NCBI RefSeq assembly: GCF_000024545.1
Contig: NC_013947.1
Location: 4,402,001 to 4,466,000, forward strand
Source: Stackebrandtia nassauensis DSM 44728
GTDB lineage: Bacteria > Actinomycetota > Actinomycetes > Mycobacteriales > Micromonosporaceae
Direction of reading: 5' to 3'
Length of the DNA: 64,000 bases
The position numbers were made by a program, and so were the translations under genes. Positions 38,252 through 46,618 of this stretch are shown in pieces. Under the pieces are notes generated by a model, which was not told where the DNA came from, made no database searches, and saw nothing but the letters and a program-made list of their open reading frames with translations. How positions within the stretch are numbered: the first letter of the stretch is position 1; each line of letters opens with the position of its first letter.

Positions 38252-39583
38252 TTGAACGACGACGACGTGCTCGTGGTACACGGTGGTACTCCCCTCAAGG
38301 GAGAGATCCGGGTCAGAGGCGCGAAGAATCTGGTCTCCAAGGCCATGGTCGCGGCACTACTGGCGGACTCTCCCTCCACTTTGTTCGATGTACCGGCGAT
38401 CAGCGACGTCGATATCGTCCGTGGACTGCTTGAGCTGCATGGAGTCCGCACGTCCATCGACAAAGACCGGTCACTGCGGATGGATCCCACCAATGTGGTG
38501 ACAGCCGGCGTCGACGAGATCAACGTGCACGCCGGTTCCAGCCGGATCCCGATCCTGCTGTGCGGGCCGCTGCTGCACCGGCTGGGCTCGGCCTACATCC
38601 CCGACCTGGGCGGCTGCAACATCGGCGGCCGTCCCATCGACTTCCACATCGACGCGCTGCGCAAGTTCGGCGCCGTGGTGGAGAAGCTGCCCGACGGCAT
38701 GCACCTGACGGCGCCGCAGCGACTGCAGGGCATCAAGTACACACTGGACTACCCCTCGGTGGGTTCAACCGAGCAGATCCTGCTGACCGCCGTGATGGCC
38801 GAGGGCGTCACCGAGCTGCGCAACGCCGCGGTGGAGCCGGAGATCATCGACCTGATCTGCATCCTGCAGAAGATGGGCGCCATCATCAAGGTCAACACCG
38901 ACCGGGTCATCGAGATCGAGGGCGTCGACCGGCTGTCGGGCTACCGGCACCGCCCGGTCCCCGACCGCATCGAGACCGGCAGCTGGGCCGCGGCCGCGCT
39001 GGCCACCCACGGCGAGGTCTTCGTCCGGGGCGCCCGCCAGGTCGACATGATGACCTTCCTCAACGTGTACCGCACCATCGGCGGCGCCTTCGACGTCGAC
39101 GACTCCCCCGGCGGCGGCATCCGGTTCTGGCACCCCGGTGGCGAACTGTCCCCGGCGGCGCTGGAGACCGACGTCCACCCCGGTCTCATGACCGACTGGC
39201 AGCAGCCGCTGGTGGTCGCGCTCACCCAGGCCCGCGGACTGTCCATTGTCCACGAGACGGTGTACGAGCGCCGGTTCGGCTACACCGCCGAGCTGCGCCA
39301 GATGGGCGCCAACATCCAGCTGTACCGCGACTGCCTGGGCGGCACTCCCTGCCGTTGGGGGCGCCGCAACTTCCTGCACTCGGCGGTCATCGCCGGGCCC
39401 AGCAAGCTGCACGCCGCCGACCTGCAGATCCCTGACCTGCGCGCGGGCTTCAGCCACCTCATCGCGGCCCTGGCCGCCGAGGGCACCTCGCGGGTGTTCG
39501 GCGTTGACAGGTTCATCACACGCGGCTACGAGGACTTCGACGCCAAGCTGGCCGGACTCGGCGCGAATGTGGAGCGGCCATGA
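38252..39583 (+). CDS. murA: UDP-N-acetylglucosamine 1-carboxyvinyltransferase
   Basis: 443 residues of the EPSP/MurA fold. The N-terminus reads Val-His-Gly-Gly-Thr-Pro-Leu-Lys-Gly-Glu-Ile-Arg-Val-Arg-Gly-Ala-Lys-Asn, with the catalytic Lys-Asn pair. The active-site loop is Gly-Gly-Cys-Asn-Ile-Gly-Gly-Arg-Pro, so the catalytic Cys is kept, unlike the Asp form of mycobacteria; a fosfomycin-sensitive enzyme is expected from that residue. It adds enolpyruvate from PEP to UDP-GlcNAc, the first committed step of peptidoglycan synthesis. The start is TTG 38252 after GGAAGGCTG; a 61-codon upstream extension in frame looks non-coding. Confidence 0.93.
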   Translation: MNDDDVLVVHGGTPLKGEIRVRGAKNLVSKAMVAALLADSPSTLFDVPAISDVDIVRGLLELHGVRTSIDKDRSLRMDPTNVVTAGVDEINVHAGSSRIPILLCGPLLHRLGSAYIPDLGGCNIGGRPIDFHIDALRKFGAVVEKLPDGMHLTAPQRLQGIKYTLDYPSVGSTEQILLTAVMAEGVTELRNAAVEPEIIDLICILQKMGAIIKVNTDRVIEIEGVDRLSGYRHRPVPDRIETGSWAAAALATHGEVFVRGARQVDMMTFLNVYRTIGGAFDVDDSPGGGIRFWHPGGELSPAALETDVHPGLMTDWQQPLVVALTQARGLSIVHETVYERRFGYTAELRQMGANIQLYRDCLGGTPCRWGRRNFLHSAVIAGPSKLHAADLQIPDLRAGFSHLIAALAAEGTSRVFGVDRFITRGYEDFDAKLAGLGANVERP

Positions 39584-39591
39584 CCTGCCGG

Positions 39592-39597
39592 TATCGT
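39592..39597 (+). promoter_or_regulatory. -10-like element before the DUF3043 gene
   Basis: TATCGT ends 8 bases before GTG 39606, and no Shine-Dalgarno is present, so the message may be leaderless. No -35 match was seen. Confidence 0.45.
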
Positions 39598-39605
39598 TGG
39601 TAAGC

Positions 39606-40301
39606 GTGCCAGCCTTGTTTAAACGCAAATCCCGGGACGAGTCGACCGAAGACGTCGAGCAGCCGGAGTCCGCCGTCGAGGACCTTAGGGAGACCAAGAA
39701 GGTCCGCGACAAGTCCGACCCGACCCCGAAGCGCAAGCAGCCGAGCAAGAAGCGGCCGCCCAAGAACCCTCCCAAGACCTACAAGGAGGCCCGGGAGCAG
39801 GCGAAGGCTGGCAAGCCGACGACCAAGGAGGCCAAGCGGGAGCTGGCCGCCGAGCGCCGGGCCGAGCGGCTGCGCGTCGCCGACGGTCAGGACAAGGGCG
39901 ATCCGCTGTTCGACCAGTACCACATGCCGCGTGACAAGGGGCCCGAGCGGCTGCTGGTGCGCGACGTGGTGGACGCCCGGTTCAGCATCGGCCAGTACTT
40001 CTTCATCATCGCGATCGTGATCATGCTGTTCTCCAACCCGGCGTACGGCATGATCTACGACTTCGTCGTGTTCGCGTGGATCGCGGTGCTGCTGCTGTTC
40101 GTCATCGACAGCGTCCTGTTGTGCCGCAAGGTGAAGCGTCTGGTCAAGAAGCGGTTCCCGAAGACGACGCAGCGCATGGGCGGGCTGTACTGGTACGCGG
40201 TGTCGCGGTCGATCATGTTCAAGCGGATGCGGATGCCGAAACCGCGCACCCGGGTCAACTCCAAGACTCCGGAAGAGCAGCTGGGCAAGCAGTTCAAGTA
40301 G
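39606..40301 (+). CDS. DUF3043 membrane protein
   Basis: 231 residues. The N-terminal 100 residues are very basic and Lys/Pro-rich with a predicted helical, charged stretch (Glu-Ala-Lys-Arg-Glu-Leu-Ala-Ala-Glu-Arg-Arg), then two closely spaced membrane segments (about 130-175), then a basic C-terminal tail containing Lys-Arg-Met-Arg-Met-Pro-Lys-Pro-Arg. This matches the actinobacterial DUF3043 family, whose function is not known to me. GTG start without Shine-Dalgarno. It converges on the exporter ATPase gene with a 2-base gap. Confidence 0.8.
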   Translation: MPALFKRKSRDESTEDVEQPESAVEDLRETKKVRDKSDPTPKRKQPSKKRPPKNPPKTYKEAREQAKAGKPTTKEAKRELAAERRAERLRVADGQDKGDPLFDQYHMPRDKGPERLLVRDVVDARFSIGQYFFIIAIVIMLFSNPAYGMIYDFVVFAWIAVLLLFVIDSVLLCRKVKRLVKKRFPKTTQRMGGLYWYAVSRSIMFKRMRMPKPRTRVNSKTPEEQLGKQFK

Positions 40302-40303
40302 AG

Positions 40304-41269
40304 CTATTTGCCGGTGTAGAGCTTGGCGACCACGTCCTCGATGTCGGGTTCGACGATCGACACGTCCCGCAGCGCGGCGGTGGTCGCCAGCCGCGCCACC
40401 AGTTCCCCGGCGCTGGCATCGCCGTTGGACAGCGAGAAGACGACCCGCCGGGGGTCCTCGGCGTCGATGACGGCGTGTGAGCCCGGCGGCGTCAGCGCCT
40501 CGTCCCAGTCGGCCTCGAAGTCGGCGATGACCTGCCGCCGCGACCCGTAGCGGTCGTGCAGTTCCTCCAGGGTGCCGTCGTGGACGACGTGACCGTGGTC
40601 GATGACCACCAGCCGTTTGCACAGCTTCTCGATGTCGGCGAGGTCGTGGGTGGTCAGCACCAGCGTCACGTCGCCGCCCGCACCCAGTTCGGCCAGGAAC
40701 GACCGCACCGACTGCTTGGACACCACGTCCAGGCCGATGGTGGGTTCGTCCAGGAACAGGATCTCGGGGCCGTGCAGCAGCGCGGCGGTCAGTTCGCCGC
40801 GCATCCGCTGCCCCAGCGACAGCTGCCGCACCGGGGTGTCGAGGAACTCGTCCAGTTCCAGCAGGCCCCGGCAGCGGTTCAGGCGGGCGGCGTGTTCGGC
40901 GGCCGGGATGTCGAAGACGTGCCGCAGCAGGTCGAAGGACTCCCGCAGCGGCAGGTCCCACCACAGTGCCGAGCGCTGCCCGAACACGACACCGATGCGG
41001 CGGGTGAGTTTGAGGCGCTGCGGTACCGGTTCCAGTCCGCACACCCGCACGTGCCCGGCGGAGGGGTTGAGCACGCCGGTCAGCATCTTCAGGGTGGTGG
41101 ACTTCCCGGCGCCGTTGGGTCCGATGTAGCCGATCATCTCGCCGCGTTCGACGGTGAGGTTCACGCCGTCGACGGCCGCGACGGTCTTCTTCTCGCGGGT
41201 GAGACGGCCCTTCTTGACCCGGACGGTGAACTCCTTGCGCAGGTCGCGCACGTCGATGACGGTGTTCAT
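40304..41269 (-). CDS. ABC-2 type exporter, ATP-binding protein
   Basis: 321 residues: Walker A Gly-Pro-Asn-Gly-Ala-Gly-Lys-Ser-Thr near 45-53, signature Leu-Ser-Leu-Gly-Gln-Arg-Met-Arg near 147, Walker B Leu-Phe-Leu-Asp-Glu-Pro near 171 and switch His in Thr-Thr-His-Asp. A long C-terminal tail (from about 235) is typical of ATPases paired with DUF990/ABC-2 permeases, including drug- and daunorubicin-type exporters. It forms an ATGA overlap with the upstream permease. The substrate is unknown. Confidence 0.9.
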   Translation of the reverse strand: MNTVIDVRDLRKEFTVRVKKGRLTREKKTVAAVDGVNLTVERGEMIGYIGPNGAGKSTTLKMLTGVLNPSAGHVRVCGLEPVPQRLKLTRRIGVVFGQRSALWWDLPLRESFDLLRHVFDIPAAEHAARLNRCRGLLELDEFLDTPVRQLSLGQRMRGELTAALLHGPEILFLDEPTIGLDVVSKQSVRSFLAELGAGGDVTLVLTTHDLADIEKLCKRLVVIDHGHVVHDGTLEELHDRYGSRRQVIADFEADWDEALTPPGSHAVIDAEDPRRVVFSLSNGDASAGELVARLATTAALRDVSIVEPDIEDVVAKLYTGK

Positions 41270-42075
41270 GATCCTGTTCCCTTGTAGTGTCGGATTCCGT
41301 TGTGCCACACCAGTGCGGCGAGCCCCGCGGCGATCAGCGCCACCGGGAAGACCGCCAGCCCGAGCCAGCCGGGCAGGCCCAGCGGGTCGGGTCGGCCCAG
41401 GATCAGCAGCGTCGGGTAGTACGCCACGAATCCGAAGCCGAGCCCGAAGGCGAAGAGGTTGCGGAAGAAGTTCGCGTAGATGTTGATCGGGTAGGTCGTC
41501 AGTTCGCGGCCGCCGTAGGTGAAGGCGTTGGCGAACTCGCCCGATTCGATCCACCAGAACGCCACCGAGGCGGTCATGACGAACATGGCGCTGAAGTACA
41601 GTGCCCCGGCCAGCGGGACGGTCGCGATCAGCGCGATCCGCCACCAGGTCCAGTCGATGTCGGAGGCCGTCAGCGCGACGACCAGCACGGTGACGCCCAC
41701 CGCGACCCGTCCGACGCGGCGCAGCTGGAAGTCGACGACCAGCAGCTGCGGCAGGACGCGGCGCGGCCGGATCAGCATCGCGTCCAACAGGCCGGTGCGC
41801 ACATAGGTCTTCAGTCGCTCCACATTGCCCACCGTGAGGTCGGCGAGCGCGAAACCGGTGGCGGACACGCCGCTGATGACGAGCACGTCGACGAGGCCGA
41901 AGCCGCCCAGCGCCGTCGTCACGCCGAACATGACCATGACCGTCACGAAGTCGGCCGCCGAGAATCCGGTCTGGACGGCCATGTCGATGAAGAAGGACGA
42001 CCGGTACTGCGCCTGCGAGCGCACCTGGGCGGTCAACATCTTCGCGTAGGGCCGCAACAGTTTGTGCTCAGCCAC
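41266..42075 (-). CDS. ABC-2 type exporter permease (DUF990 type), subunit 2
   Basis: 269 residues with about six hydrophobic segments and a short basic N-terminus; the Phe-Trp-Trp-Ile-Glu-Ser / Tyr-Gly-Gly-Arg-Glu-Leu block in the middle is characteristic of the ABC-2 (DUF990) permease pairs. GTG start at 42075 inside the end of the first permease gene (8-base overlap), and its stop overlaps the ATPase start. It forms a heterodimeric export channel with the neighbouring permease. Confidence 0.82.
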   Translation of the reverse strand: MAEHKLLRPYAKMLTAQVRSQAQYRSSFFIDMAVQTGFSAADFVTVMVMFGVTTALGGFGLVDVLVISGVSATGFALADLTVGNVERLKTYVRTGLLDAMLIRPRRVLPQLLVVDFQLRRVGRVAVGVTVLVVALTASDIDWTWWRIALIATVPLAGALYFSAMFVMTASVAFWWIESGEFANAFTYGGRELTTYPINIYANFFRNLFAFGLGFGFVAYYPTLLILGRPDPLGLPGWLGLAVFPVALIAAGLAALVWHNGIRHYKGTGS

Positions 42076-42865
42076 CCTGCACCACCAGCTTCCGCACCGC
42101 GCGGCGCTGTACCGCGAAGACGATCGCCAGGCAGATCAGCGCCCACAGTGCCTGGACGGCCAGCCGGGTGAACTGGCCGCCGAAGCCGTCGCGTTCGACG
42201 AGCACGTCGGCGGGGAACTGCATGATGGACGGGAACGGTGTCAGGTACTGCATGACGAAGGCCAGCCAGCCGGGCAGGAACGACATCGGGAAGTACAGTC
42301 CCGCGCCCAGTCCCGACACCAGCGTCCACACCGCCGTGATGCCGCGGCTGTCCAGCAGCCAGAAGGCGCTGAGGTTGACCAGGTAGCGCAGCGCGAAACA
42401 CACGCTCACGGCCAGCAGCACGCTGACCAGGAACAGCGGGTAGCTGGCGGGGTGGCGCGGCCAGTAGAACGGGAACACCAGGGCGCCCACGACGATCGGG
42501 GCCAGCAGCCGGGTGCAGGAGGCGAAGCCCGCGCGGCCGAGGTCGGTCGCGAAGTACGTCCATATCGGATTCACTGGTCGCAGCAGGTCGCCGACCACCT
42601 CGCCGGTGCGGACCTTGTCGGCCAGCTCGTTCCAGCCCCACAGCGCGACGACCCCGATCATCCCCTGGGTCACCCAGGTGTAAGTGGACAGTTGTTCACG
42701 CGTGTATCCGCCCGCCACTCCCCCGGCGGCGGCCACCGCGGCGAACAGCACGTAAACCCTGAGGAAACCGAACATCGAGTTGGTGAGGATGCTGGCGGCC
42801 GTCGCCTGCCGGTAGGTCGAATAGCGGCGAAAACCGGCTCGCGCCAAGGCGAGCGTCATGCGCAT
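42068..42865 (-). CDS. ABC-2 type exporter permease (DUF990 type), subunit 1
   Basis: 265 residues, about six membrane helices, with an N-terminal amphipathic stretch before TM1. It is the first gene of the three-gene exporter operon. ATG 42865 with AGGAGCCTCC upstream; an ORF extending to 43018 has no ribosome site and low hydrophobicity in its first 50 codons. What the exporter moves is unknown. Confidence 0.82.
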   Translation of the reverse strand: MRMTLALARAGFRRYSTYRQATAASILTNSMFGFLRVYVLFAAVAAAGGVAGGYTREQLSTYTWVTQGMIGVVALWGWNELADKVRTGEVVGDLLRPVNPIWTYFATDLGRAGFASCTRLLAPIVVGALVFPFYWPRHPASYPLFLVSVLLAVSVCFALRYLVNLSAFWLLDSRGITAVWTLVSGLGAGLYFPMSFLPGWLAFVMQYLTPFPSIMQFPADVLVERDGFGGQFTRLAVQALWALICLAIVFAVQRRAVRKLVVQGG

Positions 42866-43032
42866 GGAGGCTCCTGGAGGCTGACGAGGGCAAACGAGGC
42901 GAGTCCGTAACAGCCAGGTGGCCATACGTCCATGACGCGAGCACCGGACTGTACGGGAGTCTGCCGCGACGACGCAAACAGTTTTCGGCAGCCGCACTGT
43001 CACCGCGCTCGTGTCCATGGCAAAGTGTCGAT

Positions 43033-44112
43033 ATGGCGGATGTCGCGGCAGACCTTCGAGCGGCGCTGGAGCGTGCGCTAGGGCCTTTGGACATCGAGAG
43101 CTTGACCCCGCGGATAGAGGACCAGCAGATGTTGTCGGCGATCGGCGCCGAGACCGACAACCGGCTCAACACCGCCACCGACGAGGCCGACCGGTCGAGG
43201 CTGCTGGGCGTGCGCTCGGTGGCGCTGCGGGCGCTGGGCGAGCGCGATTCGGCCGAGGCCGACGCCAAATCCTCGCTCAAGCACGCCGAGAACGTCGGTA
43301 CCGACCTGTTGCTGGCCCCCGCCCGGGCCAGGCTGGCGCAGACGCTGCGGCTGCGTCAGGACCACACCGGCGCCGACCGCCTGTACGCGCTGGCCGAGGC
43401 CGGGGAGCTGCCGCGCCGGTTCCTGGGCCGGGTGCGGGCCTGTGCGGCGCTGTCGTGCATCGCGCAGCGGCGGCTCACCGAGGCGCTGCTGCACCTGGAG
43501 CGCGCCTCGGAGTACACCTCGGACGAGACCACGACCGCCTCGATCGCCCCGGCGCTGGAACACGTCTACCGGCTGGCCATGGAGGGCTTCGGCCCGCCGC
43601 CGCGCTCCTGGGAGGAGCGGGCCCAGCACCCGGCGCCGCGCCGCTACCAGGAACCGCGCTCGGGCAAGTGGGGTTACCTGGGTTCCGACCGGCGCCCGGT
43701 GATCTCGCCGACCTTCGCCGAGGCCGGGGAGTTCCGCGGCGGTATCGCCGCGGTGCGGGAACGCGCCTGGGGCGCCATCGACACCTCCGGGAACCTGCTG
43801 GTGCCGTTCCTGTACGACGGTGTGTCCACCCAGGTGCCCGACGGCCGCACCGTGGTGGGTTTCGTCGACGGGGTGGCCGTGATCGAGCTGCGCGGCGGCA
43901 AGGGCCTGGTGGACCGGGCCGGGACGCTGATCCTGCCGCCGCACCACCGCGACATCGTGGTGCACCCGGCCGGGTACGCCACCGACACCGGTGCCGCCAC
44001 CTGGGGCGCGCGGGACCGCAACGGCGAGGAGATCATCCCGCAGCGGTTCAGTCGCGCCGACGTCCTGCGTCGCCTGGACACAATGGTCAACATCGACGAG
44101 GGTCCACTGTAA
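43033..44112 (+). CDS. TPR-like plus WG-repeat protein, unknown function
   Basis: 359 residues, no signal peptide. Residues 1-190 are helical and alanine-rich with TPR-like spacing (repeated Ala-Leu-Arg-Ala-Leu-Gly-Glu-Arg and Ala-Arg-Ala-Arg-Leu patterns). Residues 205-330 hold three or four WG-type beta repeats: Gly-Lys-Trp-Gly-Tyr, Arg-Ala-Trp-Gly-Ala-Ile-Asp, Gly-Lys-Gly-Leu-Val-Asp and Trp-Gly-Ala-Arg-Asp, each followed by an Ile/Leu-Pro segment. WG repeats are thought to mediate binding. It is divergent from the exporter operon with a 167-base gap. No specific role can be assigned. Confidence 0.7.
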   Translation: MADVAADLRAALERALGPLDIESLTPRIEDQQMLSAIGAETDNRLNTATDEADRSRLLGVRSVALRALGERDSAEADAKSSLKHAENVGTDLLLAPARARLAQTLRLRQDHTGADRLYALAEAGELPRRFLGRVRACAALSCIAQRRLTEALLHLERASEYTSDETTTASIAPALEHVYRLAMEGFGPPPRSWEERAQHPAPRRYQEPRSGKWGYLGSDRRPVISPTFAEAGEFRGGIAAVRERAWGAIDTSGNLLVPFLYDGVSTQVPDGRTVVGFVDGVAVIELRGGKGLVDRAGTLILPPHHRDIVVHPAGYATDTGAATWGARDRNGEEIIPQRFSRADVLRRLDTMVNIDEGPL

Positions 44113-44219
44113 CCTCCTGTCCTTTGTGCTCGATGGGGTTTTCCCCACCCCGAAATCTCCGTGGCGACCTAGGGGCGTTCCCCGATGGCTCCGGGCCGCG
44201 GCGGCCCTAGCTTTGCGGC

Positions 44220-45356
44220 ATGAGAATAAGAAGGACAGTCATCGCCTGTGCCGCCGCCGTCGTGACCGCCGCGTTCGTGGCCGGATGCGGCTCCGCCAGT
44301 GCCGGGAAGGATCCCGCGAAGGACACGGCGAAGGAGGTCGAGACCGACGCGGTCCAAAAGCGGCTCGACGAGTTCGTCAAGGACGGTGCCATCGTCGGCG
44401 GCGAGGTGACCATCCGCGACGGTGACGACAGCGCGCAGGCGCTGGCCGGAGTGGGAAACCGTGAGACCGACGCGAAGTACCCGAGCGACGCGCACGTGCG
44501 CGTCGCCAGCGTCACCAAGGCGTTCACCTCGGCGATGGTGTTGCAGCTGGTGTCCGAGGACGAGGTCGACCTCGACGCGTCCATCGAGGAGTACCTGCCG
44601 GGGCTGCTGCACGGCGACGGCATCGACGCCGGGAAGATCACCGTCAGACACCTGCTGCGCCACCAGAGCGGACTGCCCGAGATCGGCGACGCCACCCAGC
44701 CGCAGGACCCGGAGGTCACCTTCACGCCGCAGCAGCTCATCGACATGGCGCTTGAGAACCCCGTCCAGGCCGAACCCGGCGAGAAGATGATCTACACCAA
44801 CACCAACTACGTGGTGGCCGGGATGCTCATCGAGAAACTCACCGGCGACGACTACGGTGACGCGCTGAAGGAGCGCATCACCAAACCGTTGCGGCTCAAG
44901 GACACCTACCTGCCCGAACCCGGTGACACCGGACTGGCGAAGCCGCACCCCCAGGGTTACTTCGTCGCGGACGGCGAACCGAAGGACGTCACCGAGGCCG
45001 ACGCCTCCGGCACGTGGGCCTCGGGCGGCATCGTGTCCTCAGGCGCCGACCTCAACGCGTACTTCACGGCGCTGACCGAGGGCGAGGTCGTCGACAAGGC
45101 CCAGCTGAAGCAGATGCGCGACACCGTGCCGATGACCGGCGTTCCCGGCGTCGAGTACGGCCTGGGCCTGATGCGGCTGCCCACCGAGTGCGAGCTGAAG
45201 CTGTGGGGCCAGGCCGGGGACGTGCCCGGTTTCCAGGCGATGACCGCCACCACCGCCGACGGGAAGAAGTCGGCGACGATCGCGATCAACCAGAGCCCGA
45301 GCGAGAAGTTCGGTCCCGAGCAGCTGCTTGGTCTGCTCAGCACCGCGTTGTGCTGA
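44220..45356 (+). CDS. beta-lactamase-fold serine hydrolase, lipoprotein
   Basis: 378 residues. The signal peptide ends in a lipobox Val-Ala-Gly-Cys (Cys23). The class C/DD-peptidase motifs are Ser97-Val-Thr-Lys100 and Tyr192-Thr-Asn194; the third motif, usually His-Thr-Gly or Lys-Thr-Gly, reads Gly-Gln-Ala-Gly followed by Asp-Val-Pro-Gly-Phe. The family covers D-alanyl-D-alanine carboxypeptidases, esterases and class C beta-lactamases; this one is extracellular and membrane-anchored. A cell-wall peptidase or esterase role is more likely than antibiotic resistance, but this is not proven. Confidence 0.85.
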   Translation: MRIRRTVIACAAAVVTAAFVAGCGSASAGKDPAKDTAKEVETDAVQKRLDEFVKDGAIVGGEVTIRDGDDSAQALAGVGNRETDAKYPSDAHVRVASVTKAFTSAMVLQLVSEDEVDLDASIEEYLPGLLHGDGIDAGKITVRHLLRHQSGLPEIGDATQPQDPEVTFTPQQLIDMALENPVQAEPGEKMIYTNTNYVVAGMLIEKLTGDDYGDALKERITKPLRLKDTYLPEPGDTGLAKPHPQGYFVADGEPKDVTEADASGTWASGGIVSSGADLNAYFTALTEGEVVDKAQLKQMRDTVPMTGVPGVEYGLGLMRLPTECELKLWGQAGDVPGFQAMTATTADGKKSATIAINQSPSEKFGPEQLLGLLSTALC

Positions 45357-45374
45357 ACACCTCCGCCCGCATCC

Positions 45375-45405
45375 TTGACCACGGTCGGGGATGCGGCGGT
45401 AGCGT
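45375..45405 (+). promoter_or_regulatory. promoter of the aldo/keto reductase gene
   Basis: TTGACC (45375-45380), a 19-base spacer, then TAGCGT (45400-45405). The GTG start codon lies 7 bases past the -10, so the transcript is probably leaderless. Confidence 0.65.
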
Positions 45406-45412
45406 GAGCGGC

Positions 45413-46411
45413 GTGGAATTTCGTCATTTGGGCCGCAGTGGCCTCATCATCAGTGAGATCGCCTACGGAAACTGGATCACCCACGGCAGCCAGGTCGAGG
45501 AGGACGCCGCCCGTGCCTGCGTGAACGCCGCGCTGGACGCCGGTATCACCACCTACGACACCGCCGACGTGTACGCGCAGGGAGCCGCCGAGGAGGTGCT
45601 GGGCCGGGCGCTGAAGGGACAGCGCCGCGACGGTCTGGAGATCTTCACCAAGGTGTACTTCCCGGTGGGTCCGGGCAAGAACGACCGGGGTCTGTCGCGC
45701 AAGCACATCATGACCTCGATCGACCACTCGCTGCGCCGGTTGCAGACCGACTATGTGGACCTGTACCAGGCTCACCGCTACGACTACGAGACCCCGCTGG
45801 AGGAGACGATGCAGGCGTTCGCCGACGTCGTCCACTCCGGCAAGGCGCACTACATCGGCGTCTCGGAGTGGAAGGCCTCCCAGATCCGCGAGGCGCACGC
45901 GCTGGCCAAGCAGCTGAACATCCAGCTGGTGTCCTCGCAGCCGCAGTACTCGGCGCTGTGGCGGGTCATCGAGGGCGAGGTCGTGCCGACCTGTGAGGAG
46001 CTGGGCATCGGCCAGATCGTGTGGTCCCCGATCGCCCAGGGCGTGCTGACCGGCAAGTACCTGCCGGGCCAGGCGCCACCGGCGGGCAGTCGCGCCACCG
46101 ACAAGGACAACGGCTTCTTCGTGGCCAAGTTCCTGGAGAACCAGGAACTGCTGGAGCGGGTGCAGCAACTCAAGCCGATCGCCGAGCAGGCGGGCCTGTC
46201 GATGGCCCAGCTGGCGGTGGCGTGGGTGCTGCAGAACTCGAACGTCTCGGCGGCGATCATCGGGGCCTCGCGTCCCGAGCAGGTCGCCGACAACGTGGCC
46301 GCCGCGGGCGTCAAGCTGGCGCCCGAGGTCATGAAGGCCATCGACGAGGCGCTGGACCCGGTCGTCGACCGCGACGCGTCCAAGACCGAAAGCCCCCGGC
46401 CCCGCCCGTAA
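45413..46411 (+). CDS. aldo/keto reductase (potassium-channel beta-subunit-like)
   Basis: 332 residues of the AKR TIM barrel. The catalytic tetrad is in place: Asp49, Tyr54 (Tyr-Asp-Thr-Ala-Asp-Val-Tyr), Lys80 and His121. The C-terminal NADPH-binding segment Ile-Ile-Gly-Ala-Ser-Arg-Pro-Glu-Gln is also present. The best resemblance is to the Kv-beta/YghZ-type AKRs, which reduce aldehydes such as methylglyoxal with NADPH. The GTG start at 45413 is set by homology and by the promoter just upstream; longer in-frame readings overlap the preceding gene. Confidence 0.92.
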   Translation: MEFRHLGRSGLIISEIAYGNWITHGSQVEEDAARACVNAALDAGITTYDTADVYAQGAAEEVLGRALKGQRRDGLEIFTKVYFPVGPGKNDRGLSRKHIMTSIDHSLRRLQTDYVDLYQAHRYDYETPLEETMQAFADVVHSGKAHYIGVSEWKASQIREAHALAKQLNIQLVSSQPQYSALWRVIEGEVVPTCEELGIGQIVWSPIAQGVLTGKYLPGQAPPAGSRATDKDNGFFVAKFLENQELLERVQQLKPIAEQAGLSMAQLAVAWVLQNSNVSAAIIGASRPEQVADNVAAAGVKLAPEVMKAIDEALDPVVDRDASKTESPRPRP

Positions 46412-46420
46412 CGGCCAGGA

Positions 46421-46474
46421 CGGCAGGCCGACGGCCCCGCATCCGTCGACGGATGCGGGGCCGTCGGCCTGCCG
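46421..46474. terminator. 54-base perfect palindrome after the aldo/keto reductase gene
   Basis: Two 27-base arms match exactly, centred on GTCGAC at 46445-46450, with no unpaired loop needed beyond the centre. It lies 9 bases past the stop codon and is followed by GGAAAAGTTT. It is most simply a very strong terminator. Confidence 0.8.
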
Positions 46475-46618
46475 GGAAAAGTTTCGCGGTCCGCACCTTC
46501 GGCCAGCGCGTTCGCCCGTTTGGTCAGACCGCGAAAGCCGGACCCCGCCGAAACCTTGAAATCTCCGAGTTCGCACGTAGCGTGAGTCGCCGGAACACCA
46601 CGGGCGACAGGAGAAATC

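Noticed and set aside
42866-43018. 51-codon extension of the first ABC-2 permease
   Set aside because: No ribosome site and a polar, Arg/Cys-rich sequence; ATG 42865 follows AGGAG and leads into the expected N-terminus.
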